NCBI GenBank assembly: GCA_964019155.1 | Contig: OZ025240.1 | Span: 18,871,021-18,935,020, forward strand | Length of the DNA stretch: 64,000 bases | Source of the DNA: Osedax fenrisi | Lineage: Eukaryota; Annelida; Polychaeta; Sabellida; Siboglinidae | Direction: 5' to 3' | Shown: positions 22,050 to 33,789 of the stretch, in pieces | Numbering within the stretch: position 1 is the stretch's first letter | Layout of the letters: each line of letters begins with the position of its first letter | Position numbers and translations under genes: made by a program | The notes under the pieces: model-generated | What the model was told of the DNA's origin: nothing | Seen by the model: only the letters and a program-made list of their open reading frames with translations | Databases searched by the model: none

Positions 22050-22630
22050 AGCCATTACTTTTTAGGGTATCCTCGTTTACGTATTTCAACCATGCCTGTC
22101 ATTAGCGTTTTTCAGAGACCATAATGTCTGGATATTGATCATAAAATGTATACTAATCTCGTTTAATCGTTTAAGTTGACGATTATTGAAATAATCTTGT
22201 TTTTTACATATGTACCTATTAGTATTTATTCCTTGATAATTTATCCCGAACAGTTTTATATAGTGCTGTTTTCGACCACTTGGATTTTTTATATATAACT
22301 GAATTGATCTTCCATGTCTCGCAACCATATATTAGTATTGATAATACAAGTGAATGGTAAACATTATATTTTAACTAAAGGTATATATATATATATATTC
22401 TATATCATATGGTGTATAGGCGTAGTATATCAGATATTTCAACAGCTAATATTATATTAATTTCTTTTTCATAAAATATATCTTTTGAGAGGATTGCGTC
22501 TAGGTAACATAACTTATTTAATTCCCCTAGTTTGTTCCCATAAATAGTGATGTTTGCATGTATTGAAGTATCATTACTATTCAACATTTTATTTTAGGAT
22601 ATATGGTTTCTGAGATACCTAGAATGTCCG
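22050..22630 (-). pseudogene. Degenerate LINE C-terminal region, copy A
   Basis: Two minus-strand frames in order. 22587-22405 has ITIYGNKLGELNKLCYLDAILSKD, a decayed form of the FKYLGA...LTKDG block of non-LTR RTs. 22328-22086 has MVARHGRSIQLYIKNPSGRK and RLNEISIHFM. These fit the end of an RTE/jockey-type protein. Not functional. Confidence 0.5.
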
Positions 22631-23079
22631 TATTCGGTTACTTTCCCCTATATGTTTGTTAAGTTGATAAGTTTTTATTTAGTTCTTTTGTTGTAATTGT
22701 TGTTTCCTAATATTACAAATAGAAAATAACTTACAAAACTAGTATTATGTGTAAATCCAGTAGGTATATACAATATTATATATATCATATATATCATATA
22801 TATCATTAAAAACTCAAAACCTAAACGATTTTTACATACAATAAAATAAATAATTGGACAATCTACTTTATTAACATTAAAATTGTGACTACAATATATT
22901 CGATGTTATTACAAATACTGATGATTATAATAGAACCTTAATAATTAGTTATAAATAACAGTTTTTTTTACATAGATTTCAATATACAAGAATTATGTTT
23001 AGACGAAATGGTTCAAATCTGATTGTAATCAAGTTAATTTAATATTATAGAAATACTTTAGCAAATATATAGATCTAAT
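22631..23079. other. AT-rich stretch
   Basis: No gene seen. A TATATCATATATCAT repeat lies at about 22778-22806. The visible duplication match ends at 22602 only because copy B reaches the window end. Confidence 0.4.
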
Positions 23080-23475
23080 AATAAGACTCTATATTAGGAC
23101 GGATTCTTTTTAATAATTATCTACTTCCTATTTTTGATATAATTTCTAAATATACCTTATATCAGTTCACTCATACGCTGATGATATACAACTTAACGTA
23201 AAATGCACTTCTGATATCAATTTTGCTCCAAATATTATGTCTAACTGTGTTAAATCTATACATACTTGGCTTTCAAATAATTCTCTATCACTGAATCCCA
23301 ATAAAACAGAAACTATATTTCTTCACCTACCTTCTCCCAGACGCCTATTAATATCCCACCATTTATCATGGTTAACAATCATACTATCTTATATTCTGAT
23401 AATGTTAAATATCTCGGGACTAATGATTTCGGTATCACTAGTATATCTAACCATCCTTATTATTGGTACTTGATG
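23080..23475 (+). pseudogene. CR1/jockey-like RT fragment
   Basis: Contains the RT catalytic motif as SYADDIQLNVK near 23170-23205, followed by SIHTWLSNNSLSLNPNKTETIFL, the standard downstream block of CR1/jockey reverse transcriptases. The N- and C-terminal parts are absent and the frame decays after about 23345. Confidence 0.7.
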
Positions 23476-23479
23476 TTAT

Positions 23480-24760
23480 GCGGACTTCAAATCGAAAAAA
23501 GGAAAAAATGTAGACCCCCCTAGAGCTTCTAGGGAGTCATCTATTCATGATATCGGATAAGCATCATTACCTGTTTTCTTATTTAGATCGCGATAATCAA
23601 CGCATAGCCGTATATTATCATCCTTCTTCTTTACTATTACAAATCATAATACTACACATTGATTATATTTACCGCAGGCATACTTTTACATTCAATTATA
23701 CTATATACCCACTACTTATATTGATTTTTTCATTGCAGTCATCCATACTGTGTTGATTCAGATTTATACTTCCAAACTTATCTAGCACATTCATCCCAAA
23801 TAACCATAATTTCACATCATTCATCGTTAACATACATTACCTAATTTCCTTCCCCACATGACTATATATATTCTTACCATACTCACATACGGCACATCTA
23901 TTCCATTTGCTGCTCTCAATCTTATATTATTACGACTATCGACTAGTTTTAAACCTAATTGTTTTCTGGCAATTTCTTGCATTATGGATACCTGACGACC
24001 TGTGTCAATTATAAAATTGAAGTTTGTATGTCCAATATTTACCTTAGTCTTTGGGCACGTACTCATCATACCCCCTTCTCTATTTACTGATATTTACACA
24101 CATGAGCACTTATTTTGTAGTTGACCCATTTAAATAGTTGTTTGAATATCTATTCGAATCATTTCCCGAGTAATTACGGTTTCTATACCATTTCGTCACG
24201 TGGCCACGCCTACCACAATTGAAACATCTGACCACATTCCTCCTACTTCCATATCCGTTTAACATCATGTCTCTCAAATTTAATTTTTTCTCATTACATA
24301 CCCTCAACTGTTCCCTCAAATTCATACTCGCACCCTCTTTCATATTTATCCTATAGTAATTATCCGCGTTTTACTCTTCCCACTCTCTCGCTAATTCCCT
24401 AAAAGATGAAAATGTATATTTTGGCAAACAGTTACTTTTTAAGTGGCTTCTATATCCCCAATCCATAACATTAGTTCTTAATACCTCCAATATGAAGTCC
24501 TTAAAGCTATCCACATCATTGATTGTCCGTGCTAGTCTATACAATTCATCAGAAAACTCCATTATAGACTCCCCTTCCCGTTGTTTTCTATCCACCAACT
24601 ACCTTATCCTCTCACTCTCAGTACCCCTTGATCCTACATGATTATTTAAAATACCCCAACTCCTCTCTAAACTCGCCTCTCCCTCCGACATCTCTACTGA
24701 TAACTCTATCTTAGCCTCACCTCTAACGTGGTACATGCGTTAATTTGTCAATGGTAACTC
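23480..24760 (-). pseudogene. Ty3/gypsy gag-protease-RT remnant
   Basis: Minus-strand order: gag core (24598-24371, with VDRKQREGESIMEF, clearly related to the gag at 47781-47131), a CCHC zinc knuckle with the last Cys changed to Tyr (CFNCGRRGHVTKWY, within 24343-24110), a protease with FIIDTGRQVSIM (24069-23827), then a short RT piece near 23660-23480. Each piece is in a different frame. It is a relative of, but not a copy of, the element at 43574-48318. Confidence 0.8.
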
Positions 24761-25240
24761 GTCAACCCTTATTTCTACGCAAGCACTAACCTCGCTCGAA
24801 ATTAGACTCGTAATGGCAGTTAAATAGTAGTGAAGCTCCAGTCGATCTCCTGATGGCGTGGTTCTCTTACACACGGTTCAGTACTTGATAGCCGCTATCA
24901 CCATTTGTAATCGCGTGGATAAGTAAGTTATTAGCCAGGTTAATTATTCACCAAATTGAACTGTGTGGGTTACGTATATGTTGACGTGTGGGTTGATATA
25001 AGTGGGTTTTATGATAGTTATGATAACAAAAATAGCGCTCTATACCCTAGTAAGTATTTGGTACGACTGCCGATTAGCATATATTCATTATCGAGTGTAT
25101 ATCGCTAATTAGTTAATCAAAGACACTACGCGGGTTGCTGATTGGTTCTACTATGGGAACGTGCGATGCCTGGATTTTGGAATGCGCTAACGTTTCATGC
25201 TATATCTATATATATATTCGTCTAAACAAACTTTAATTAG
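24761..25240. other. Unassigned, less AT-rich sequence
   Basis: No frame or repeat recognised. It may include 5' sequence of the adjacent gypsy remnant (leader or LTR), but no second LTR copy was found to test that. Confidence 0.35.
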
Positions 25241-25378
25241 GTGGTGCGCGGCGGGCTCGTACGCCGAGGCCGCAGGCCGAGCCGTCCCCACCTCGACGTT
25301 AACGGATAGGAAAATAATTTTTTTAAATTGTGGTGTGAAAGGACTCCACCAAATAAAAATAACAATAACAATAACAAT

Positions 25379-25384
<6 letters not shown>
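25241..25384 (+). mobile_element. Truncated non-LTR 3' end with GC-rich block
   Basis: A GC-rich island (25241-25310, with GCGCGGCGGGCTCG and GAGGCCGCAGGCCGAG) unlike anything else in the window. Then GAAAGGACTCCACCAAATA and a tail of AATAAC repeats. The last ~40 bp match the 3' end of the SINE at 32364-32664, so both probably used the same LINE machinery. Confidence 0.6.
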
Positions 25385-25410
<26 letters not shown>

Positions 25411-25803
25411 TACTATTATAAATCAATATTATAATTATATTAATATTAATATATACATAATTATAGTACACTTATAGTACTATTTATATGTATATTCTTG
25501 TATAACATTATATTTGTTAGTTGGTTTTAGTAATTTTTTATTGGGGATTTAATTTATTTATGTGTTATTTGGCGAATTACCGTTTTTTAATTGGTTAGAA
25601 TCATGGTATATTGGCCTTAATCACCATCCTTCCTTGTTATAATAAATATGGACGAAGTGATAATTTTTTTATTTGTGAAGGATATTTTTTATTTGTAGGT
25701 ATTTTATTTTCACATAGTTCATGTTTACGTTCATGGATGTGTTTGGAGAAACATTCCAAGATTGTACGGGATATGCCTTTTCAAATAGTGATTCGGTGCT
25801 GAA
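25385..25803. other. AT-rich stretch before gypsy fragment
   Basis: (AT)n at 25383-25410, then AT-rich sequence. No gene recognised, and the boundary with the gypsy fragment is not marked by an LTR. Confidence 0.4.
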
Positions 25804-27534
25804 ATGAATGACTTAAAGAAAGCAATAACATCAACACCAACCCTAAGAGACTACGATGTTAGCAAAGATGTATTGATACAGTGCGATGCATCTAAATGTG
25901 GGTTAGGAGCTGTTTTGTTACAACAAGGAAAACCAATAGCTTATGCATCGAAAGCGTTAACGGAAACGGAGATTCGTTATGCACAAATCGAAAAGGAAAT
26001 GCTAGCAATAGTATTTGCGTGCAACAAATTCAGACAATATATATATGGCAAACCTAATATATATATCAACACGGATCATCGTCCGCTAGTAAGGATAATA
26101 GAAAAACCGTTAAACGATATTTCCACACGACTACAGAAAATGAGACGTCGATTACAACAATATGACATTAAATTGTCTTACATACCAGGACAGGAGTTGG
26201 TAATAGCAGATGCACTATCGAGAAACTATTTAGAAGAGATATCAGATACAGATATTATACCTGATTATATCTACAATATCATTAGCAGTATCAGATGCCA
26301 GAAAGGAGAGAATAATAGAAGACACATCTAAAGATAACATATGCACAAAATTAATTGAGTACATAGAGACCTAATGGCCAAGTAAGCACCACATACCTGA
26401 CATTATGAAGCCATATTACGGCATAAGAGCATACATTACATATACGAATGGTTTGCTATTTAAGGAACAATTACTAATCATACCACAGAATTTACAAGAT
26501 GAGATGCTAAATCAAACTCACTCAGCAGATAGTGGAATATCGTCCTGTAAGAGAAGGATTAAAGAAGTAATGTACTGGCCGGGTATTAGTAGAAACATGG
26601 AGAAATTTGTGGAAGAGTACAAGATATGCAAGCAAAATGTAGAAATTACGAATAAGCTTGAAACTCTTCAACAACATGATAGAGCAAAGTCACCATGGGC
26701 AAAAATAGGCATGGACCTATGCAAATAGGAGATAGAACGTTACTAGTTGTGACAGATTATTACTCTAATTTCTTATCAGTCATGAAAGTGGATAACAAAA
26801 ATAGCAAAGGGATCATAAAGATATTACTGAAAATGTTTGCTATACATGGGATTCCCCAGGAAATTGTGAGCGACAATGGGCCACAATTTAGATCCGAATT
26901 CAAAGAATTTACAAGAAATCTAGATATTAGACATACGACATCAAGTCCATACCACCCACAGGGAAATGGAAAAGCGGAAAACGCTGTCAAAACGACAAAA
27001 AGGATCTTCAAAAAATGTAAAGGATCGGAACAATTAGCTGTGCTAGAATTTAATAACATTCCAACAGAAGGATTACACATATCACCGGCACAAATTATAT
27101 TTGGTAGAAGATGCCGATCTAGAATGTTAATTCTGAAAGAAAAGCTAATACCAAGGCATAACTTAAAAGATATGGAGACACTAAAAAGGAATAAACTAAT
27201 AAAACAGAAATTGTACTATGACAGAACGGAAAAAGATAAACGTGAGATATCAGATGACGAAGAGATACTGATGAAAAAACCAGGTGAATCGACATGGACC
27301 CAAGGATCTTGTGTAAAGATGGAACGGAATAGATCGTACGAGGTTGTAGTCGACGATAAAACATACCGAAGAAATCGTATAGATATCAAACCTGTAAGAA
27401 AAAACGAAAACGTAGATACAAATGAGGAGACGTTATCTGAAGAAATAAATGAGAAAAAAGAAAATGAAGAACTGACTATTAGGAAATCAGGTAGATTACA
27501 TAAACCACCTGATCGCCTTATTGATAGTTGTTAA
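25804..27534 (+). pseudogene. Ty3/gypsy RNase H-integrase (K02A2.6-like)
   Basis: RNase H (25804-26331) has all four acidic catalytic positions visible: QCDASKCGLGAVLL, IEKEMLAIVF, NTDHRPLV and VIADALSRN. After a frame break, 26405-26728 carries the integrase zinc-binding region (VMYWPGISRNMEKFVEEYKICKQN; the first Cys of the CxxC is replaced). In a third frame, 26695-27534 carries the integrase core with VVTDYYSNF, VSDNGPQFRSEF and GNGKAENAVKTTK, giving D, D and E. It ends with the chromatin-proximal RKSGRLHKPPDRL motif before TAA. The RT itself is missing. Two frameshifts make it inactive. Confidence 0.88.
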
Positions 27535-27591
27535 CATATTATTATAAGATGATAACAACATGTTATCATCATGGTGTAGGTATTTATTCAT

Positions 27592-27631
<40 letters not shown>

Positions 27632-27751
27632 CACCCTATTACTATATCGATTCATGCTATGTATTTTTATTTATGTATTAATCTGTATATGTAGCTAATA
27701 ATACACTAGTTGTCTGAATAACGAGTAACAGTGTGAACTTTCTTAACTTAT
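27535..27751 (+). other. 3' untranslated part of the gypsy fragment
   Basis: AT-rich, with an (AT)n at 27594-27628. Lies between the integrase stop and the polypurine tract. Confidence 0.5.
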
Positions 27752-27764
27752 GAAGGAAAGGAGA
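27752..27764 (+). promoter_or_regulatory. Polypurine tract of gypsy fragment
   Basis: GAAGGAAAGGAGA immediately before TGTAAGATCC, the expected PPT/3'-LTR junction for a plus-strand gypsy element; it would prime plus-strand DNA synthesis. Confidence 0.65.
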
Positions 27765-27952
27765 TGTAAGATCCTTAGATACTGGTAATTAATATCAAAG
27801 ACAATGAATAAAGGGGCGTTAACTTGACCTCTCTAAAACTAAATAACTCTAACTTAAATATTACTAATTACTGCTGTCGACTAGAACTCAGGTTACCAAC
27901 TAGTATATTGGTAGTTATATATATACAGAAACCAAACACGTTATACTAACCA
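27765..27952 (+). mobile_element. Presumed 3' LTR start of gypsy fragment
   Basis: Begins TGTAAGATCCTTAG right after the PPT. The right end is uncertain; I place it tentatively at ACTAACCA near 27952. There is no second LTR in the window to confirm it. Confidence 0.4.
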
Positions 27953-28290
27953 ATGATCATGATTTACACATCCATATCAGAAAGTAGTACTCTCGTTACT
28001 GAATTATCTAACATCTATTTATTCATTAGATTATGTTCCATTATGCCTATTTCACATAATTTATCCTTATCTCATTGGTTTGATTACAGATATAATCAAT
28101 TTGTCTCTTATCACTTTTGTTATACCACACTCGATGAAATACTCGTATATAATACCATTACTCAAGAAATGGACTTTAGGTAACTCAAACCTAGCTAAGT
28201 AAATACTAATATCCCAACTCTCATCCATGTCAAATACTTTGGAACTAGTTGTCTCTATACAGCTAATAAAGTGCATTACTTCCATTAATA
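27953..28290. other. Unassigned sequence with an open minus-strand frame
   Basis: A 72-codon frame at 28285-28067 (MEVMHFISCIETTSSKVFD...) is open and not low-complexity, but I recognise no family. It may be transposon debris. Confidence 0.3.
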
Positions 28291-29660
28291 TTGTTGATTG
28301 ATTTCAAATTGATTTTCGCTTACCTCACTCAACGTAGAAATGAGACAACCCTACATATTTTTATTAATTATATTATTTTATCCCTAGTTGCCAAATGTAC
28401 TTGTTATCTTTTCCTGTTAGATTTATCGTGTGCCTTTGACTCTATTAATCTTCAAATTATTTCGTTTCATCTACGTGAGATTGGTATTAACGGTCAAGTT
28501 ATTAACTGGTTCAATTCATTTGTATTATTAAGAACTTCGTCTGTCAACATTAATTCTTCGTTATCTATACCTTTTGTTCACTCCTGTGGTATTCCACAAG
28601 GCCATGTCCTTGGTTCCATTCTATTCATAATTTATATATTACCTTTATAATTAAATCAATATTTATCAAATTTACTCACATATATGCTGATGACCTCCAT
28701 ACACGTCATTCTCGCCTTCCAGCGATACTGAATCAATCTATTTAAAACTGCATTACTGAATTAACTAAATGGTTTGCTAATAACTCACTTTTACTAAATA
28801 TTTCTAAAATTGATACTATTATATTTTCTCGTCCCAGTTGTCCTTTAAATATAAAACATCCGTTTTTACTCCAATCCTACTTACCAATCAGTAACTGCAC
28901 TCGGTATTACTTTCGACACTCATTTCAATATCTCATCGCAAATAGTAAATATTATACATATTGCTAACTACTATCAGTACAACATTAGAAAGACGCGTAA
29001 TAAGCAAACTTTTACTTTAACCAAGTGCCTTATTCATGCTCTTGTATTCAGTATACTCCGGTACTGCTGTTCCTTATTTACTACCCTTCCCCTTTATTTA
29101 ATGCATAGACTTGTAACTATTCAGCATCGTGAACTAAGAATACTTAACAAACTTGTTCGTCGAAAAATGGTTTCCATTTCATCTCTGATGCATTCGCTTG
29201 GATGTTAAAGTTCCGTCTAGATTGCAAGTTATATCTCATTTGTCCTTGTATTCCCCCTCACGCATCAAACCATTTATCAAGCCAGCCCCGAATATATCGC
29301 TAATGTTATTAATATACGCACGGACTATCGACCTCGTCGTGTTGGCTAATATATGATACTACATCAAGATCACTAGGACAGTATACGCCGAATATGTATT
29401 TGCAGTCGTAGCTACAAAGTGTTGGAATGCATTTCCAGCTTACACCAGATCAACTGAATCTGAACTTTTATGTATACGTAAAGTATATAACCATTTTATT
29501 TCTTTATAAATGTATTATTTAATATTTATTTTAATTCTTATATTTATTTATTTTCACATTGTTATTACCTTCATGTCTATTATCTTATATGACGTCGATA
29601 ATTGTATGATGTTTTGTAGTCAATACACTATTTAATAATAATAATAATAAATAATATATA
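28291..29660 (+). pseudogene. CR1/jockey-like LINE, 3' half
   Basis: RT motif A region LLDLSCAFDSINLQIISFHL, motif B region SCGIPQGHVLGSILFIIYI, then after a frame change the catalytic motif as YADDLHT near 28685-28705. The protein ends near 29430-29508 with CWNAFPAYTRSTESEL, the decayed WNSLP ending. The 3' end at about 29630-29655 is a TAA/AAT-type short-repeat tail. Multiple stops; dead. Confidence 0.78.
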
Positions 29661-29683
29661 TATATATATATTTATTTATCGAA

Positions 29684-29715
<32 letters not shown>

Positions 29716-30493
29716 TGAATACAATACAAATAGCGGTAGTCCAATACACATGGACCCCTCAATAATTCATAGACTTGTACATACTATAAATAACTGAGAG
29801 ACCCCGGACAATACAATACAAATAGTAACATTTTGTTTGTTCTTTATATATATATATATACCCACATGTATATATTACATATAATACAATATACTATATA
29901 ATATAATATTGACTACGGCACTGAAAATATCTACTTTTGAAATTTATTTTCTAAATTTTACTTTAAATAACATGATTATATCTCTCTCCAGTCTTCCAAA
30001 AACCTATGATTTACTTTTAGACAAAATAACTATTTATAATAACATATCCTTTATAACACCCTCCAACTTTCATCTATTTAGAATAATATACATAATATAC
30101 ATAATAATATAATATACAAGTACGCCACTTTCCGGAAAGCTTATAAGGTATACAAATACACTAATAAATATACACTCCTCTACTATCGCGACTTGACTAC
30201 TATTCTTACCTACTGCATCTATTGCTCCACTAAATCTGGTTATCCGTTACTCAATACCTAGTAGGTATATCCTACTACTTAAGGTACAAAATGACGGCAC
30301 CATACTAATACAACTTCTCATAAATCATATCATATATTATATCGTATATGTTGTTACCATCCTACCTCATGTGTGAATAACGTGCTCACTCTAATAAATC
30401 CATATATTCTGTTCAACTCTAACTATATTTCTGAAATGATTAAAAAAGTATAATATGAAATTATCTTCGTTACAAAAATATTACAATCCTTAT

Positions 30494-30548
<55 letters not shown>

Positions 30549-32303
30549 TATATTACATATTAAAATATAATGTTTTTATATAATATTTTAAATATGTTTA
30601 TAAATTCTTTGTTTATAATTTTAATATTTTAATATTTCAATACATTTATAAAATAAATATATAATAATAAATAATAGTAATAGTACGTATAGATTATATA
30701 ATAGGTATAAAAATGATATTATCAGTCAAAGTTATAGTGTATTCTTACATTAATATATTATTATTCATTATTGTAGAATACTGTTCGACCGCATACGTTT
30801 TACCTAACGTGGTTAGTTAATTATTTCATAATATAATTATAATAATATGTAAAGTAAACAAATAATAATTATAATTCATAATATTATTATTATTACTATA
30901 AATATGGAAGGCCAACCTTATATATATATTATCTTCCGAGATTGATAAAGAAACAATATAAAACAATAGTAATCGTAATTAGTTTAACATTAAGTTATAT
31001 ACTTTATAGAATATAGTTATATATAATGTATTATCCATTATAATTAAGTTTAACAGAAGGAAAAACATCCTATTATATTTAATTTTTAAATAAAATACTG
31101 TTTTTTGAAATATTAAACGGTGATTCATTATATTTTAAATGATATATAATGTATAACGCAAAATATACTATATTTTACTCAAATATATATGTTAATCAAA
31201 AGCCTGTACTTTTAATTCAATTAAAAAAATGTTGTTCAGTTTACATTTACGTATATTTATCTAATTTTGATATACATATATAATATATTATATAACAATT
31301 TAATAGCATGCATTTATCATGTAGGATATATAATGTACATGTATTTGTATTACTAGCCATAATATTGTTATTTAATTATATGTTATAACATACGAATTGT
31401 ATATAATAGTAGTAATATTAGTAGTAACATTCATATTTGTAACTAATAAAATAAAATAAAACTTTAGAAGGTTTTATCTAAACATTTGTGTTTCCATAAT
31501 TCTATGACTTTTTGTACATCCTTTTAAATCTTTTTATTTTTTTAAGGTAAATATTATACCTAATACATATATATGCAATTTATAAGTAAATAATTTACAT
31601 AGATAAATTACAATAGATATATAAAAACAATTAAGACAACATATATATAGTTATATATATATATTTATATTTATATTTATATATATATAGTGATAAGATA
31701 TATTATTAATGTTATTAACAAACAAGTTTTATAAATATATATAAACTTACGTAATATCAATCTATATCATGTAAATATGTACCCCTTTATTGTACATCTG
31801 TGATTATAACTTATTATTTATTAAATTTCTATAAAAATATGACTTGTATTACTTAATTTGTAGAATTTACTCAGCTTTATAGTGAGTATAACACTATTAC
31901 AATTATTATTAAAACCTACATCAAAATATCATATATGTTCTAATGTATTCGATGTTAAGTAAGTTTACCAAATTTATCATATAGATATGATAATGAGATT
32001 TTGTAAATTGATTCTATTGTAATAAATGACACCAATGGTAAGCTTATTAAATTATATAACATTATTTGTTTTTTCAAATTTTATTTAAAAAAAAGTTATG
32101 ATCAAAAATGTGTAAAAAAAATGTTACTAATAAAATATTAGATGTGTTCCAATGTATTCGAAGTTAAGTACGTTTACCAAATGAATCATATAGATTATTA
32201 TTTATTATTTATTTTCAGCCGCTATAATAATATTCGTGTCAATAAAAGTGTGCGATCATCGAATTCAATCGTTTATATCAATTTATTATATACATAGGAG
32301 TAT

Positions 32304-32335
<32 letters not shown>

Positions 32336-32356
32336 ATAAAAATGATAATTTAAAAC
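29661..32356. other. AT-rich gene-poor stretch
   Basis: Mostly AT-rich sequence with (AT)n arrays at about 29655-29670, 29691-29714 and 30498-30544. A frame at 29909-30112 contains ISLSSLPKTYDLLLDKI, reminiscent of the copia-type gag SLP.SYD block, but it is short and isolated. A ~60 bp sequence near 31920-31985 recurs at 32135-32196. No other gene seen. Confidence 0.45.
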
Positions 32357-32363
32357 TACCTGT
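32357..32363. repeat. Target site duplication of the SINE (left)
   Basis: TACCTGT here and again at 32665-32671, exactly bracketing the SINE. Confidence 0.7.
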
Positions 32364-32664
32364 GTGGATCAGTGGATAATGCGCCAGGCACACAAGCAGT
32401 AGGACACGGGTTCGACCCTCATCCGGACCATTAATTAATTTTATAAAATGGGTCTTAAAATATTATTTAGAAGTGATCTTATATAATTGTGTATAAATAA
32501 ATGATCGGCTCTCGTTAAAACCATGGATGCCTTAACATAAGAGCGGCTTCGAAGGGATATTAGAGCCATATATGGTTATAAGTGAAAACTTCATCTAAGT
32601 TCCTGGATGGGATGAAAGGACTCCACTAAATAAAAATAACAATAACAATAACAAAATAACAATA
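32364..32664 (+). mobile_element. tRNA-headed SINE with LINE-type tail
   Basis: 301 bp. The head looks like a tRNA: GTGGATCAGTGGATAATGCG fits an RNA polymerase III A box, and GGGTTCGACCC at 32408-32418 is a B box. It does not fold into a proper cloverleaf, because the D stem is poor. The body is unrelated. The 3' end GAAAGGACTCCACTAAATA with AATAAC repeats matches the 3' end of the element at 25241-25384, as expected if a partner LINE supplies the reverse transcriptase. Bracketed by a 7-bp duplication. Confidence 0.8.
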
Positions 32665-32671
32665 TACCTGT

Positions 32672-33789
32672 TATTCTATTTAACTATAATTAACTAGGCA
32701 GTAATCAAATGACATGTAGTTAATAACTAAATAATCGAATTAATATATAATAATATTATTTAATAAATAAAATAGAATAAATATTAATTTATTGAAATAT
32801 TTGAAATATACTTACTTTGATTTAATTGGTTGTTTTGAAAAATAAGACCCTGTGATGTGATTGGTGAATTAATATCAAAGATTTTCCGAAGGAAAGATGG
32901 TTCACTCGACCTATTTATTGAAATAAAAATAACATATGGCAAATGTGACGTGTATGTGAACTAAAATCTATTTTTTGATTCGTATCTTTTTATATGTAAA
33001 TTCGAAAAATAATACCATAATATAATCTTAAATTAAGATATGTATACAAATTCGATATATATCGAAAAGTGAGTTTTCCGCAAAAATATTATTAGGATAT
33101 ATCAAAAGTGAATTCATAAAAATGTTACCGAATATGTATAGGTCAAAAGTAGATCGATTCAGTCATTGTTATTTACATGTACACTTTCAATGCTGTGAAA
33201 ATGTAATAATTTTAAAATAATTTTTTTTAAATATAATTAATTCATATATATAATAATAATAATATTATATTTAGTTGATGACCGAGATCAAAACCCAGGT
33301 ATGGTATAGAAGTTCTATTGAATATTTATCGATATACCAACCTGCTCTTGGTAATGAGAGAATTAATACAAAAACGAATACATATAAATATTATACATAT
33401 TTTGTAATTCTATTTTTTTCATTCGTGTTCTGTCTCATAAAAAATCAATACAATAAAATTAAATCTATCTGTCAATACCAAGAAATCATCATATATATAA
33501 CAATAAAATAATAATAAAATATAATAAAAATATATTATAAAATATTTAAAAATGTAAAAAGCTACTAAAATAATAAATAAGTTAAACTATAAAAAATTAA
33601 AGAAAACGAAAGACTAAAGGAAGGCTACACAGATACAATTGTATATAAAGTTAAATTTATTAACAATACTTTCAAAATGATAAAATTTAATATAATTAGT
33701 GTAACTAATAATGATTTGCCATAATTATAATATTAAAGATTATAATAGAATTACATATAATTTGAATACAGATATATCAGTCATAATTA
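32672..33789. other. AT-rich stretch upstream of LINE; possible LINE 5' region
   Basis: No clear gene. Around 33270-33300 a frame reads LVDDRDQNPGM, resembling a decayed 2A-like DxExNPGP motif of the sort found near the N-terminus of some CR1/L2-type LINEs. A 78-codon frame at 33275-33511 overlaps it but has no known domain. Confidence 0.35.

Larger units (their letters stand above)
1..22602. repeat. Segmental duplication, copy A
   Basis: This block is collinear with 40718-64000 in the same orientation. Position 1 matches 40718 and position 22602 matches 64000, so both copies run off a window edge and the true unit is longer. Identity looks close to 99 percent outside microsatellites, by eye on several stretches. 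The offset between copies is about 40.7 kb at first, 45.2 kb after the gypsy insertion in B, and 41.4 kb after the extra sequence in A. I infer a tandem-type duplication with a period near 41 kb, although two mis-joined haplotypes could look the same. Confidence 0.93.

Noticed and set aside
29909..30112. Copia gag
   Set aside because: Only one short SLPKTYD-like block, with no zinc knuckle, protease or integrase nearby; kept as a remark only.
32364..32440. Functional tRNA gene
   Set aside because: A and B boxes are present, but no good cloverleaf forms and the sequence continues into a SINE body with a retro-type tail and a 7-bp target duplication.
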